Source of the DNA: Peterkaempfera podocarpi
GTDB taxonomy: Bacteria > Actinomycetota > Actinomycetes > Streptomycetales > Streptomycetaceae
Assembly (NCBI RefSeq): GCF_042466665.1
Contig: NZ_CP162102.1
Coordinates: 4,402,001-4,466,000, forward strand
Reading direction: 5' to 3'
Length of the DNA: 64,000 nt
Shown: positions 9,335 to 17,460 of the stretch, in pieces
Numbering within the stretch: position 1 is the stretch's first letter
Layout of the letters: each line of letters starts with the position of its first letter
The notes under the pieces: model-generated
Seen by the model: only the letters and a program-made list of their open reading frames with translations
Told to the model about the DNA's origin: nothing
Databases searched by the model: none
Position numbers and translations under genes: made by a program

Positions 9335-9844
9335 ATGTCAGAGCTGACCCTCACGGTCATGCGGTTGGGCTTCCTCGCCGTACTGTGGCTGTTCGTGATC
9401 GTCGCCGTCCAGGTGATCCGCAGCGACCTCTTCGGCACCAGGGTGACCCAGCGTGCGGCGCGCCGTCCGGCCGCCCCCGGGTCCTCCCAGGCGGCGCGGC
9501 AGCAGAGCGCCCGGCCGCAGCCCCAGCAGCAGTCGCGGCAGCGCCGCGGCGCCCCGACCCAGCTGGTCGTGGTGCAGGGCTCGCTCGCCGGGACGACGGT
9601 CGCCCTCCAGGGCCAGACCATCACCCTCGGACGGGCACACGACTCCACCATCGTGCTCGACGACGACTACGCATCCTCCCGGCATGCCAGGATCTACCCG
9701 GACCAGAGCGGGCAGTGGATCGTCGAGGACCTGGGCTCCACCAACGGCACCTACCTGGACCGGCAGCGGCTCACCGCTCCCTCGCCGCTGCAGCCGGGGA
9801 TGCCCATCCGTATCGGCAGGACCGTCATCGAGCTGCGGAAGTAG
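9335..9844 (+). CDS. fhaB: FhaB: membrane-anchored FHA domain protein
   Basis: A 169-residue protein with one N-terminal membrane segment (LGFLAVLWLFVIVAVQVI, about residues 12-29), a Gln/Arg-rich linker, and a C-terminal FHA domain with LGRAHDSTIVLDDDYASSRH and LGSTNGTYLDRQRL. It lies 12 bases after fhaA. In related actinobacteria FhaB (FipA) connects Ser/Thr phosphorylation with division proteins. The FHA phosphothreonine-binding residues (Arg after LG, SSRH, N in STNG) are all present. Confidence 0.95.
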   Translation: MSELTLTVMRLGFLAVLWLFVIVAVQVIRSDLFGTRVTQRAARRPAAPGSSQAARQQSARPQPQQQSRQRRGAPTQLVVVQGSLAGTTVALQGQTITLGRAHDSTIVLDDDYASSRHARIYPDQSGQWIVEDLGSTNGTYLDRQRLTAPSPLQPGMPIRIGRTVIELRK

Positions 9845-9912
9845 TAGCGCATGAGGCATCGGACCACGTCCACCGCGAGTGACGAGGCAGCTCGAGGGGA
9901 GGCGCACGCCGC

Positions 9913-11502
9913 ATGACCCTTGTGCTGCGCTTCGCGGCCGGTTCGCACACCGGCATGATCCGGGAGCACAACGAGGACTCCGGCTACGCCGGTCCCCGGC
10001 TGCTTGCGGTCGCCGACGGCATGGGCGGCCAGGCCGCCGGCGAGGTGGCCTCGGCCGAGGTCCTCGCCACCATGGTCAAGCTGGACGACGACATCCCCGG
10101 CGCCGACCTCCTCTCCCTGCTCGGCGACGCCGTGCAGCAGGCCAACGACCGGCTGCGGAGCATGGTCGAGGAGGATCCCCAGCTGGAGGGCATGGGCTGC
10201 ACCCTGACCGCCATGCTCTGGACCGGCCAGCGGATGGGCATGGTCCACATCGGCGACTCCCGCGCCTATCTGCTGCGCGACGGCTCGCTCAGCCAGATCA
10301 CCCAGGACCACACCTGGGTGCAGCGGCTGATCGACGAGGGCCGGATCACCGAGGAGGAGGCGGGGGCCCACCCCCAGCGTTCCCTGCTGATGCGCGCCCT
10401 CGACGGCCGCGGGCAGGCCGAGCCCGATCTGTCGATCCGCGAGGTGCGGGCCGGCGACCGCTATCTGATCTGCTCCGACGGCCTCTCCGGCGTGGTCAGC
10501 CACCAGACCCTCGAAGAGACCCTGGGGTCCTTCTACTCCCCGCACCAGACCGTGCAGGAGCTGATCCAGCTCGCGCTGCGCGGCGGCGGCCCCGACAACA
10601 TCACCTGCATCGTGGCCGACGTCCTGGACGTGGGCGACAGCGACACCATGGCCGGGCAGGTCAGCGACACCCCCGTGGTGGTCGGCGCGGTCGCCGACGG
10701 CCCGCCCACCATGACCGAGCACATGCTGCACACCCCGGCCGGCCGTGCGGCCGGCCTCGGCCGGCCCGCCCCCCAGCATCCCGCCGACGGCGGCGACGGG
10801 TTCGGCGAGTTCGGCCCCGCCGAGGACTACGAGGCCTACGACGAGTACGACCTGGAGAAGCCGGACCGCCGCAGGCGCAGCAAGGGCGCCAAGTGGTTCA
10901 AGCGGTCGCTGGTCCTGGTCGTCGCCCTGGGCCTGGTCGGGGGCGGCGGCTATGTCGGCTGGCGCTGGACGCAGAAGCAGTACTACGTGGGCACCAAAGG
11001 GGACCATGTCGCGGTCTTCCGCGGGCTGAACCAGAACCTCGCCGGGCTGAACCTCTCCTCGGTCTACAAGGACTACCCGGACATCGAACTCAAGTACCTG
11101 TCGCAGCTGCAGCAGGACCAGGTGAAGAGCACCATCGCCGTCGACAATGTGGACGACGCCCTCACCAAGGTCCAGCGGCTCGGCGACCAGGCCACGGTCT
11201 GCAAGAAGGTGGCCCAGGGCGCCGTCCCGTCCACCGCGGCGACCCAGCCCGCGCAGCCCTCCGCCAGTGCGCCCGCGAGCCCGCGCCCCACCGCGACCGG
11301 AACCGTCGCCGCCCGTGCCGCGTATGTCCAGGGGACGGCGGTACGTGCCGCCGCCACGCCCAGACCCGGCGCGAGTGGCAGTACGGGTCCCGGCAGGACC
11401 TCGCAGCAGCCCGTCCCGGGCCAGTCGGCAGGCAGCTCCGCCAGCAGCAAGCCGACCCTGACCGCACCGGAGCAGGAGCTGGCGAAGTCGTGCACTCAGT
11501 AG
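9913..11502 (+). CDS. pstP: PstP: PP2C-family Ser/Thr protein phosphatase
   Basis: Membrane-anchored phosphatase (529 residues) that reverses PknB-type phosphorylation. The catalytic PP2C domain spans about 1-240, with metal-binding Asp residues in REHNEDSG, VADGMGGQAAGE, IGDSRAYLLRDG, CSDGLSGVV and GGGPDNIT. An acidic juxtamembrane stretch (EDYEAYDEYDLEKPD) leads to one membrane helix (SLVLVVALGLVGGGGYVGW, about 332-350) and an extracellular Ala/Ser/Pro-rich tail of about 180 residues, longer than in mycobacteria. Third gene of the operon; opposed kinase at 14737. Confidence 0.95.
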   Translation: MTLVLRFAAGSHTGMIREHNEDSGYAGPRLLAVADGMGGQAAGEVASAEVLATMVKLDDDIPGADLLSLLGDAVQQANDRLRSMVEEDPQLEGMGCTLTAMLWTGQRMGMVHIGDSRAYLLRDGSLSQITQDHTWVQRLIDEGRITEEEAGAHPQRSLLMRALDGRGQAEPDLSIREVRAGDRYLICSDGLSGVVSHQTLEETLGSFYSPHQTVQELIQLALRGGGPDNITCIVADVLDVGDSDTMAGQVSDTPVVVGAVADGPPTMTEHMLHTPAGRAAGLGRPAPQHPADGGDGFGEFGPAEDYEAYDEYDLEKPDRRRRSKGAKWFKRSLVLVVALGLVGGGGYVGWRWTQKQYYVGTKGDHVAVFRGLNQNLAGLNLSSVYKDYPDIELKYLSQLQQDQVKSTIAVDNVDDALTKVQRLGDQATVCKKVAQGAVPSTAATQPAQPSASAPASPRPTATGTVAARAAYVQGTAVRAAATPRPGASGSTGPGRTSQQPVPGQSAGSSASSKPTLTAPEQELAKSCTQ

Positions 11503-11524
11503 TGGCAGGGGAGCGGCCGACGCC

Positions 11525-12950
11525 GTGAGCAGTTTCGGATTGCCCAACAGCAGCAGCAACACCACCACGATCACCCCCCAGGGGGCACCCAACCGCAGGA
11601 ACACCGAGCTGCTCCTGCTGATCTTCGCCGTGGTGGTGCCGATGTTCGCCTATGCGAACGTCGGACTCGCCATGGACGGTTCGCTGCCCGCCGGCATGCT
11701 GGGCTACGGCCTCGGCATGGGCGGTCTCGCCCTGATCGCCCACCTGACCATGCGGAAGTTCGCCCCCTACGCGGACCCGCTGATGCTGCCGCTGGCCACC
11801 CTGCTCAACGGGCTCGGGCTGGTGATGATCTGGCGGCTGGACAAGGCAGGGCCGCTGCTGCCCCAGAACTACCCGGCGGCGGCCAACCAGCTGATGTGGT
11901 CGGGCCTCGGTGTGGCGCTCTTCCTCGGGGTGCTGGTGCTGCTCAAGGACCACCGCATCCTGCAGCGCTACACCTACATCTCCATGGCGGTGGCCCTGGT
12001 GCTGCTGGCCGCCCCGGCCTTCTTCCCCGCGCGGAAGGAGGACTTCGGCGCCAAGATCTGGATCCACCTGGGCAGCTTCTCCATCCAGCCCGGCGAGTTC
12101 GCCAAGATCATCCTCACTGTCTTCTTCTCCGGCTACCTGATGGTCAAGCGGGATGCGCTGGCACTGGCCAGCCGCCGCTTCATGGGCCTCTACCTGCCGC
12201 GCGGCCGCGACCTCGGGCCGATCATCGTGGTCTGGATCCTCAGCATCCTGATCCTGGTCTTCGAGACCGACCTGGGCACCTCGCTGCTCTTCTTCGGCCT
12301 CTTCGTGGTGATGCTCTACGTCGCCACCGAGCGCACCAGCTGGATCGTCTTCGGTCTGCTGATGTCGGCGGGCGGCGCGGTCCTGGTGGCCAGCTTCGAG
12401 CCGCACGTCAAGGTCCGGGTCAACGCCTGGCTGGACCCCATGGCCGCCTTCTCCCCCATCCGCCGGCCGGTGCCACCGAGCAGATCGGCCAGTCGCTCTT
12501 CGCCTTCGGCTCCGGCGGCGTGTGGGTACCGGCCTCGGCCAGGGCCGCTCCTGGCTGATCGAGTTCGCCGCCAAGAGCGACTTCATCCTCGGCTCCTTCG
12601 GCGAGGAGCTGGGCCTGGCCGGCCTGATGGCGATCTTCCTGCTCTACGGCCTGCTGGTGCAGCGCGGACTGCGCACCGCGGTCGCCGCCCGCGACCCCTT
12701 CGGCAAGCTGCTGGCCGTCGGCCTCTCGTCAGCCTTCGCCATCCAGGTCTTCGTGGTGGCCGGCGGCGTCACCGGCCTGATCCCGCTCACCGGTATGACA
12801 ATGCCTTTCATGGCCCAGGGCGGATCCTCCGTGGTCGCCAACTGGGCGCTGGTGGCGGTACTGCTCAAGATCAGCGACACCGCCCGGCGGCCGGCGCCCG
12901 AACCCGCGCCCGGTCCTGACGCGGAAGCTACCCAGATAGTGCGAGCGTGA
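11525..12950 (+). pseudogene. rodA: RodA/FtsW/SpoVE-family SEDS glycosyltransferase, broken by two apparent 1-base deletions
   Basis: SEDS-family lipid II polymerase partner of the adjacent PBP. From 11525 the frame encodes typical SEDS helices (LNGLGLVMIWRLDK, FQ-type segment LGSFSIQPGEFAKI, FETDLGTSLLFFGLFVVMLYVA). It leaves the family at about 12455: the expected continuation (PPAGATEQIGQSLFAFGSGGVW) is in the frame one base back up to about 12525, and GTGLGQGRSWLIEFAAKSDF in a third frame to the stop at 12950. One base lost at about 12455-12458 (C run before ATCCG) and one G lost in TGTGGG near 12521-12526 explain both shifts. Repaired length would be 475 residues, normal for the family. 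Sequencing error is the simplest explanation; true inactivation is the alternative. Confidence 0.85.
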
Positions 12951-12986
12951 GGGCATGACTCACACCGCAAAGAGGGGACCCATCGC

Positions 12987-14450
12987 ATGAACAAGCCCAT
13001 CCGACGGGTTTCCATCTTCTGCATGCTGCTGGTGCTGGCCCTGATGGTGCGCGCCAACTGGCTGCAGGGCGTGAAGGCCCACGCACTGGCCACGGACACC
13101 AACAACAAGCGGGTCCTCTACGACCGCTATGCGCACCCGCGCGGCAACATCTTCCTGGCCAACGGCAAGCCGATGACCAAGTCGGAGTTCGTCAACGGCC
13201 TCCGGTTCAAGTACAAGCAGTCCTGGACCGACGGCCAGATGTACGCCCCGATCACCGGCTACTCCTCGCAGACGGTCGGCAACACCCAGATCGAGTCGCT
13301 CGAGGACGACTTCCTCTCCGGCAACGACGACCGGCTCTTCTTCCGCAACACCCTGGACATGCTGACGGGCAAGCCCAAGCAGGGCGGCAATGTCATCACG
13401 ACCATCGACCAGAAGGCCCAGAAGGCCGGGTACGACGCCCTCAAGGGCAAGAAGGGCGCCGCGGTCGCCATCGACCCCACCACCGGCGCCATCCTCGCCA
13501 TGGTCTCCACGCCGTCCTACGACCCGACCAAGTTCGCCGGGCAGGACACCTCCCCGTACACCAAGTACCTCAACGACCCCGACAGCCCGATGATCAACCG
13601 GGCGCTGAAGGAGACCTACCCGCCGGGCTCCACCTTCAAGATCGTCACCGCGGCGGCGATGTTCGAGAACGGCATCTACAACAGCCCCAACGACAAGACG
13701 GACACCCCGGCCCGGTTCGTCCTGCCGAACACCCAGCAGGTACTCCGGAACGAGTCCGCGTCCGAGCCCTGCGCCGGCGCCACGGTCCTCATCGCCATGG
13801 AGTACTCCTGCAACACCGTCTTCGCCAACATCGGCGACAAGGTGGGCAAGGACAAGCTGGCCGCCCAGGCCGCAAAGCTGGGGTTCAACAACCCCAAGGT
13901 CGACACCCCCGTCCGGGCCGCCGAGAGCGTCTTCCCGCTGGACTCCGACCGCCCCGGCACCGCGCTGGACGCCATCGGCCAGCACAACACCCGGGTCACC
14001 CCGCTCCAGATGGCCATGGTCGCCGCCGCCGTCGCCAACAACGGCTCGCTGATGCAGCCGTACATGGTCGACAAGGAGCAGACCCCCGACCTCACCACCA
14101 TCTCCCAGACCAAGCCCAAGGAGATGAGCCGCGCCTTCAGCCCGGAGACGGCGCAGAAGCTGCAGACGCTGATGCAGGGCGTGGTGGAGAGCAACGTCGG
14201 TACCGGAACCGCGGCCCGCATCCCCGGCGTCACCGTGGGTGGCAAGACCGGAACCGCCCAGCACGGAGAGAACAACAAGGACCTTCCGTACGCCTGGTTC
14301 ATCTCCTACGCCAAGACCGGTGACACTCCCAAGGTCGCCGTCGCCGTGGTGGTGGAGAGCAACGAGGGCGACGACCGCGCCGGCATCGCCGGCGGCAAGC
14401 TCGCCGCACCCGTCGCCAAGGCGATCATGGAAGCCGTCACCGGGAAGTGA
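12987..14450 (+). CDS. pbpA: PbpA: class B penicillin-binding protein (peptidoglycan transpeptidase)
   Basis: A 487-residue transpeptidase. One N-terminal membrane anchor (residues about 7-23, VSIFCMLLVLALMVRANW) is followed by the dimerisation region and the transpeptidase domain with all active-site motifs: SxxK in PPGSTFKIV, SxN in EYSCNTVF, KTG in VGGKTGTAQH. Cross-links peptidoglycan together with the upstream SEDS protein. The start ATG follows AAGAGGGGA. The stretch between the frameshifted rodA and this gene is short, so they are almost certainly co-transcribed. Confidence 0.96.
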   Translation: MNKPIRRVSIFCMLLVLALMVRANWLQGVKAHALATDTNNKRVLYDRYAHPRGNIFLANGKPMTKSEFVNGLRFKYKQSWTDGQMYAPITGYSSQTVGNTQIESLEDDFLSGNDDRLFFRNTLDMLTGKPKQGGNVITTIDQKAQKAGYDALKGKKGAAVAIDPTTGAILAMVSTPSYDPTKFAGQDTSPYTKYLNDPDSPMINRALKETYPPGSTFKIVTAAAMFENGIYNSPNDKTDTPARFVLPNTQQVLRNESASEPCAGATVLIAMEYSCNTVFANIGDKVGKDKLAAQAAKLGFNNPKVDTPVRAAESVFPLDSDRPGTALDAIGQHNTRVTPLQMAMVAAAVANNGSLMQPYMVDKEQTPDLTTISQTKPKEMSRAFSPETAQKLQTLMQGVVESNVGTGTAARIPGVTVGGKTGTAQHGENNKDLPYAWFISYAKTGDTPKVAVAVVVESNEGDDRAGIAGGKLAAPVAKAIMEAVTGK

Positions 14451-14541
14451 CCGATAACTCACCGGCCCCGCCGCGACCGTCTCCGGGTCACCCGGTTCCC
14501 TGGGCCCACCTGCACAGATGATGCAGTCGGGCATATGGGCA

Positions 14542-14579
14542 CAGGTGGTGCACACCTGATACCGGTCTGGTATCGGGTG
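14542..14579. promoter_or_regulatory. two overlapping inverted repeats upstream of pknB
   Basis: CAGGTG-N5-CACCTG (14542-14558) and CACC-t-GATACC-N5-GGTATC-g-GGTG (14553-14579) share the CACCTG arm, so only one hairpin or one operator pairing can form at a time. They lie in the 286-base pbpA-pknB gap, about 160 bases before the kinase start. The role is inferred: an operator or RNA switch. Confidence 0.45.
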
Positions 14580-14736
14580 GTGCTGGCGGCGGGCTATCGC
14601 CCTCGGGACCGGTAGCGTATCCGCAAGCAGCGGTCTGTCTGCAGGACGGTCCTGCGCCCCAGTGGGCGCAGGGAGCCGGACTGCGGGGCCCAACGTCACA
14701 TCCTCATGCACCGGGTGAGGGAGAGGGCTGGGAGCT

Positions 14737-16773
14737 ATGGAAGAGCCGCGTCGCCTCGGCGGCCGGTACGAGCTGGGTGCCGTGCTCGGTCGCGGCGGCA
14801 TGGCCGAGGTGTACCTCGGCCACGACATCCGGCTCGGCCGCACCGTCGCCGTGAAGACGCTGCGGGCCGACATGGCCCGTGACCCGTCGTTCCAGGCCCG
14901 GTTCCGCCGCGAGGCCCAGTCGGCAGCGTCCCTGAACCACCCGTCCATCGTCGCCGTGTACGACACCGGCGAGGACTACATGGACGGGGTCTCCATCCCC
15001 TACATCGTGATGGAGTACGTCGACGGTTCCACCCTGCGCGAGCTGCTGCACTCCGGCCGCCGGCTGCTGCCGGAGCGCGCGCTGGAGATGACCATCGGCA
15101 TCCTTCAGGCGCTGGAGTACTCCCACCGCAACGGGATCGTGCACCGCGACATCAAGCCGGCGAACGTCATGCTGACGCGCAACGGCACCGTCAAGGTGAT
15201 GGACTTCGGCATCGCCCGTGCCATGGGCGACCAGGGCATGACCATGACGCAGACCGCCGCGGTCATCGGCACCGCCCAGTACCTCTCCCCGGAGCAGGCC
15301 AAGGGCGAGCAGGTCGACGCCCGCTCCGACCTGTACTCCACCGGCTGCCTGATCTACGAGCTGCTCGCCCTGCGGCCGCCCTTCGTGGGCGACTCGCCGG
15401 TGGCGGTGGCCTACCAGCACGTCCGGGAGGAGGCCCAGCCTCCGTCGGTCTTCGACCCCGAGGTACGCCCCGAGGTCGACGCCATCGTGCTGAAGGCGCT
15501 GGCCAAGGACCGCGACTACCGGTACCAGTCCGCCGACGAGATGCGCGACGACATCGAGCGCTTCCTCGACGGTCTCCCGGTCGCCGCGGCCCAGCAGGTC
15601 GCGGCCTTCGGCATGGGCGGCTACGACAACGGCTACGGGGCCGACCAGTACGGCGGCCAGCCGACCACCGTGCTCTCCCCGCAGAACCCGAGCATGGCGG
15701 GCACCGCCATGCTGCCGCCGGTCGGCGGCCAGGGTGGCGACTACGGGGACGACGGCGGCTACGGCGGCCGGGCGAGCAACCGGCGGAGCCAGCCCAAGAA
15801 GAACAACACCTCCTGGATCGTGCTGGCCATCGCGGCGGTACTGGTCCTGGTGGGCTCCTTCTTTGTGGCCCAGGCACTCTTCGGCGGCGGCTCCAAGACC
15901 CCCGACCCCAAGGTGCCCTCGCTGATCGGGCTGTCCCTCAGCGACGCCGAGAAGCAGTTGGCCAACGGCACCACCGGGTTCAAGCTGACGGAAGGCGACA
16001 AGGTCCCCTGCGAGCCGGATGTCGCCGCCAAGGGCAGCATCTGCACCCAGGACCAGGCCGCGGACACCACTCTGGCCAAGGGCAGCACCATCACGGTGCA
16101 CCTCTCCTCCGGCCCGGAGCAGGGCGATGTGCCCGACCTCGGCGGCATGACCCAGGACCAGGCGCAGCAGCGGCTCGAGCAGTCCGGCTTCAAGCTGGGC
16201 GAGGTCACCGAGAAGGCGACCGACGACGAGAGCCAGCAGGGCAACGTCCTCACCCAGCAGCCCGCCGCCAACCGCAAGGCCCAGAAGGGCTCCAAGGTCA
16301 ACATCGTGGTGGGCAAGGCACCGGACAAGGTCGACGCCGGGGACTTCACCGGCCAGGACGCCGCCACCGCTCAGCAGACGCTCCAGGCGGCAGGCTTCCA
16401 TGTCACGGTCACCCAGCAGGAGGACCCCAACAACGTCGGCAAGGTGATCAGCCAGTCGGCCAAGGGCCAGCAGCCCAAGGGATCCGACATCGAACTGGTC
16501 GTCGGTCAGCAGCCGGCGCAGGTCACGGTGCCGGTGCTGGGCAACATGGGCCTTCAGGACGCGCTGAACCTGCTGGACAGCAAGGGCCTCCACGGCCAGG
16601 TGGTCAACGGACCGTCGGACACCACCGCGCAGGTGGTCTCCAGCGACCCCCAGGCAGGTACACCGGTCAACCCCGGCCAGCAGATCAACCTCGTCACGCA
16701 GCCCGGTCCGCAGGGCGGCAACAACGGCGGCGGCAACAACGGCGGGCTCATCGGCGGCACCCCCGGCGGCTGA
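14737..16773 (+). CDS. pknB: PknB-type membrane Ser/Thr protein kinase with four PASTA repeats
   Basis: A 678-residue receptor kinase. Kinase domain about 10-275: glycine loop GRGGMAEVYLG, catalytic Lys in VAVKTL, HRDIKPANVML, DFGIAR, and activation-loop threonines in QGMTMTQTAAVIGTAQYLSPEQ. Juxtamembrane linker about 280-345, one membrane helix (IVLAIAAVLVLVGSFFVAQ, about 358-376), then four extracellular PASTA modules (from about 388, each starting with a DxPxLxGxS-like pattern) that in this family sense muropeptides/lipid II. A Gly/Asn-rich tail ends the protein. Last gene of the fhaA operon, with its own 286-base leader that may hold a separate promoter. Confidence 0.96.
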   Translation: MEEPRRLGGRYELGAVLGRGGMAEVYLGHDIRLGRTVAVKTLRADMARDPSFQARFRREAQSAASLNHPSIVAVYDTGEDYMDGVSIPYIVMEYVDGSTLRELLHSGRRLLPERALEMTIGILQALEYSHRNGIVHRDIKPANVMLTRNGTVKVMDFGIARAMGDQGMTMTQTAAVIGTAQYLSPEQAKGEQVDARSDLYSTGCLIYELLALRPPFVGDSPVAVAYQHVREEAQPPSVFDPEVRPEVDAIVLKALAKDRDYRYQSADEMRDDIERFLDGLPVAAAQQVAAFGMGGYDNGYGADQYGGQPTTVLSPQNPSMAGTAMLPPVGGQGGDYGDDGGYGGRASNRRSQPKKNNTSWIVLAIAAVLVLVGSFFVAQALFGGGSKTPDPKVPSLIGLSLSDAEKQLANGTTGFKLTEGDKVPCEPDVAAKGSICTQDQAADTTLAKGSTITVHLSSGPEQGDVPDLGGMTQDQAQQRLEQSGFKLGEVTEKATDDESQQGNVLTQQPAANRKAQKGSKVNIVVGKAPDKVDAGDFTGQDAATAQQTLQAAGFHVTVTQQEDPNNVGKVISQSAKGQQPKGSDIELVVGQQPAQVTVPVLGNMGLQDALNLLDSKGLHGQVVNGPSDTTAQVVSSDPQAGTPVNPGQQINLVTQPGPQGGNNGGGNNGGLIGGTPGG

Positions 16774-16794
16774 CCGATCCGGCGACTGAACCCC

Positions 16795-16829
16795 GTGGGG
16801 GCTGTGGACAACCTGTCCACAGCCCCCAC
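16795..16829. terminator. bidirectional terminator with embedded DnaA-box sequences
   Basis: Perfect 16-base-pair hairpin (arms GTGGGGGCTGTGGACA and its complement, loop ACC) between the convergent pknB and the leftward gene at 16837. The left arm plus first loop base contains TGTGGACAA, the complement of a perfect actinobacterial DnaA box. Confidence 0.88.
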
Positions 16830-16836
16830 GCCGTGT

Positions 16837-17460
16837 TCAGTGGCAGCAGCGCCGCCCGCGACGGCGGTCCTGCACCGCGTGATGCGCCCAGAGGGTGCAC
16901 AGCGCGTCCAGGCGGCTGCGGACCTCCCGCAGGGTGATGTCCAGATGCGTCAGGCGGCAGCTCATGGCACCCACCACCTGGGCGTGGGACTGCAGCTGCC
17001 GCGCCACGGCCTCCTCGGCGGCCCGGCGGGCCACCTCGGCGATGTAGGAGTCCGGGGCGGCCGACGGCCTGGCCGCGTCGGCGAGGTCGAGCAGATGGGC
17101 GCGCACCTGGCGGGCCACCTCGCTGTCCCGCAGCAGCATCGCGACATTGAGCACGGCTCGCCTGGGGAACAGTGCGAGAGACCTGCTGCGGGACTGGATC
17201 CCACTGACTCGCTTGAAGTGAGTCAGTGGTTCTCCCTCCAGCACCAGGTAGCCACTGGCCTCCAACTCGTCGCGGTGGTCGGCGACCATGTTGTAGATGA
17301 CGGTCTCACCCACCTCGAAGTAGTCAGCGACGAGCCGGGTCGTCAGGTGGAGGCCGTCCGGCAGCAGCTGGAGCGCCTTGACGCGGTTGAGGGCTTGGGT
17401 CCATCCGGTGAGGCTGTCGCGCATGGTGCGCGATTCCAGGATCACGGCCTGCTGGTTCAT
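16837..17460 (-). CDS. unrecognised DNA-binding-like protein (coupled pair, second gene)
   Basis: 207 residues, not assigned to a family. The stretch around GLHLTTRLVADYFEVGETVIYNMV (about 36-60) looks like a helix-turn-helix. The later LFPRRAVLNVAMLLRDSEV and RQVRAHLLDLAD segments recall a block seen in phage antirepressor/BRO-like proteins (weak resemblance). An amphipathic, Ala/Arg/Glu-rich helical region and an Arg/Cys/His C-terminal tail (RRRGRRCCH) follow. The ATG at 17460 overlaps the stop of the upstream gene (ATGA), so the two are translationally coupled. The pair sits between the core pknB and sortase genes and may be an accessory insertion. Function unknown. Confidence 0.7.
   Translation of the reverse strand: MNQQAVILESRTMRDSLTGWTQALNRVKALQLLPDGLHLTTRLVADYFEVGETVIYNMVADHRDELEASGYLVLEGEPLTHFKRVSGIQSRSRSLALFPRRAVLNVAMLLRDSEVARQVRAHLLDLADAARPSAAPDSYIAEVARRAAEEAVARQLQSHAQVVGAMSCRLTHLDITLREVRSRLDALCTLWAHHAVQDRRRGRRCCH

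Noticed and set aside
12960..14966. 668-residue antisense frame over pbpA
   Set aside because: Shadow frame of a recognised penicillin-binding protein; no ribosome site and no domain signals.
14704..16593. 629-residue antisense frame over pknB
   Set aside because: Shadow of the kinase gene, composition-driven.
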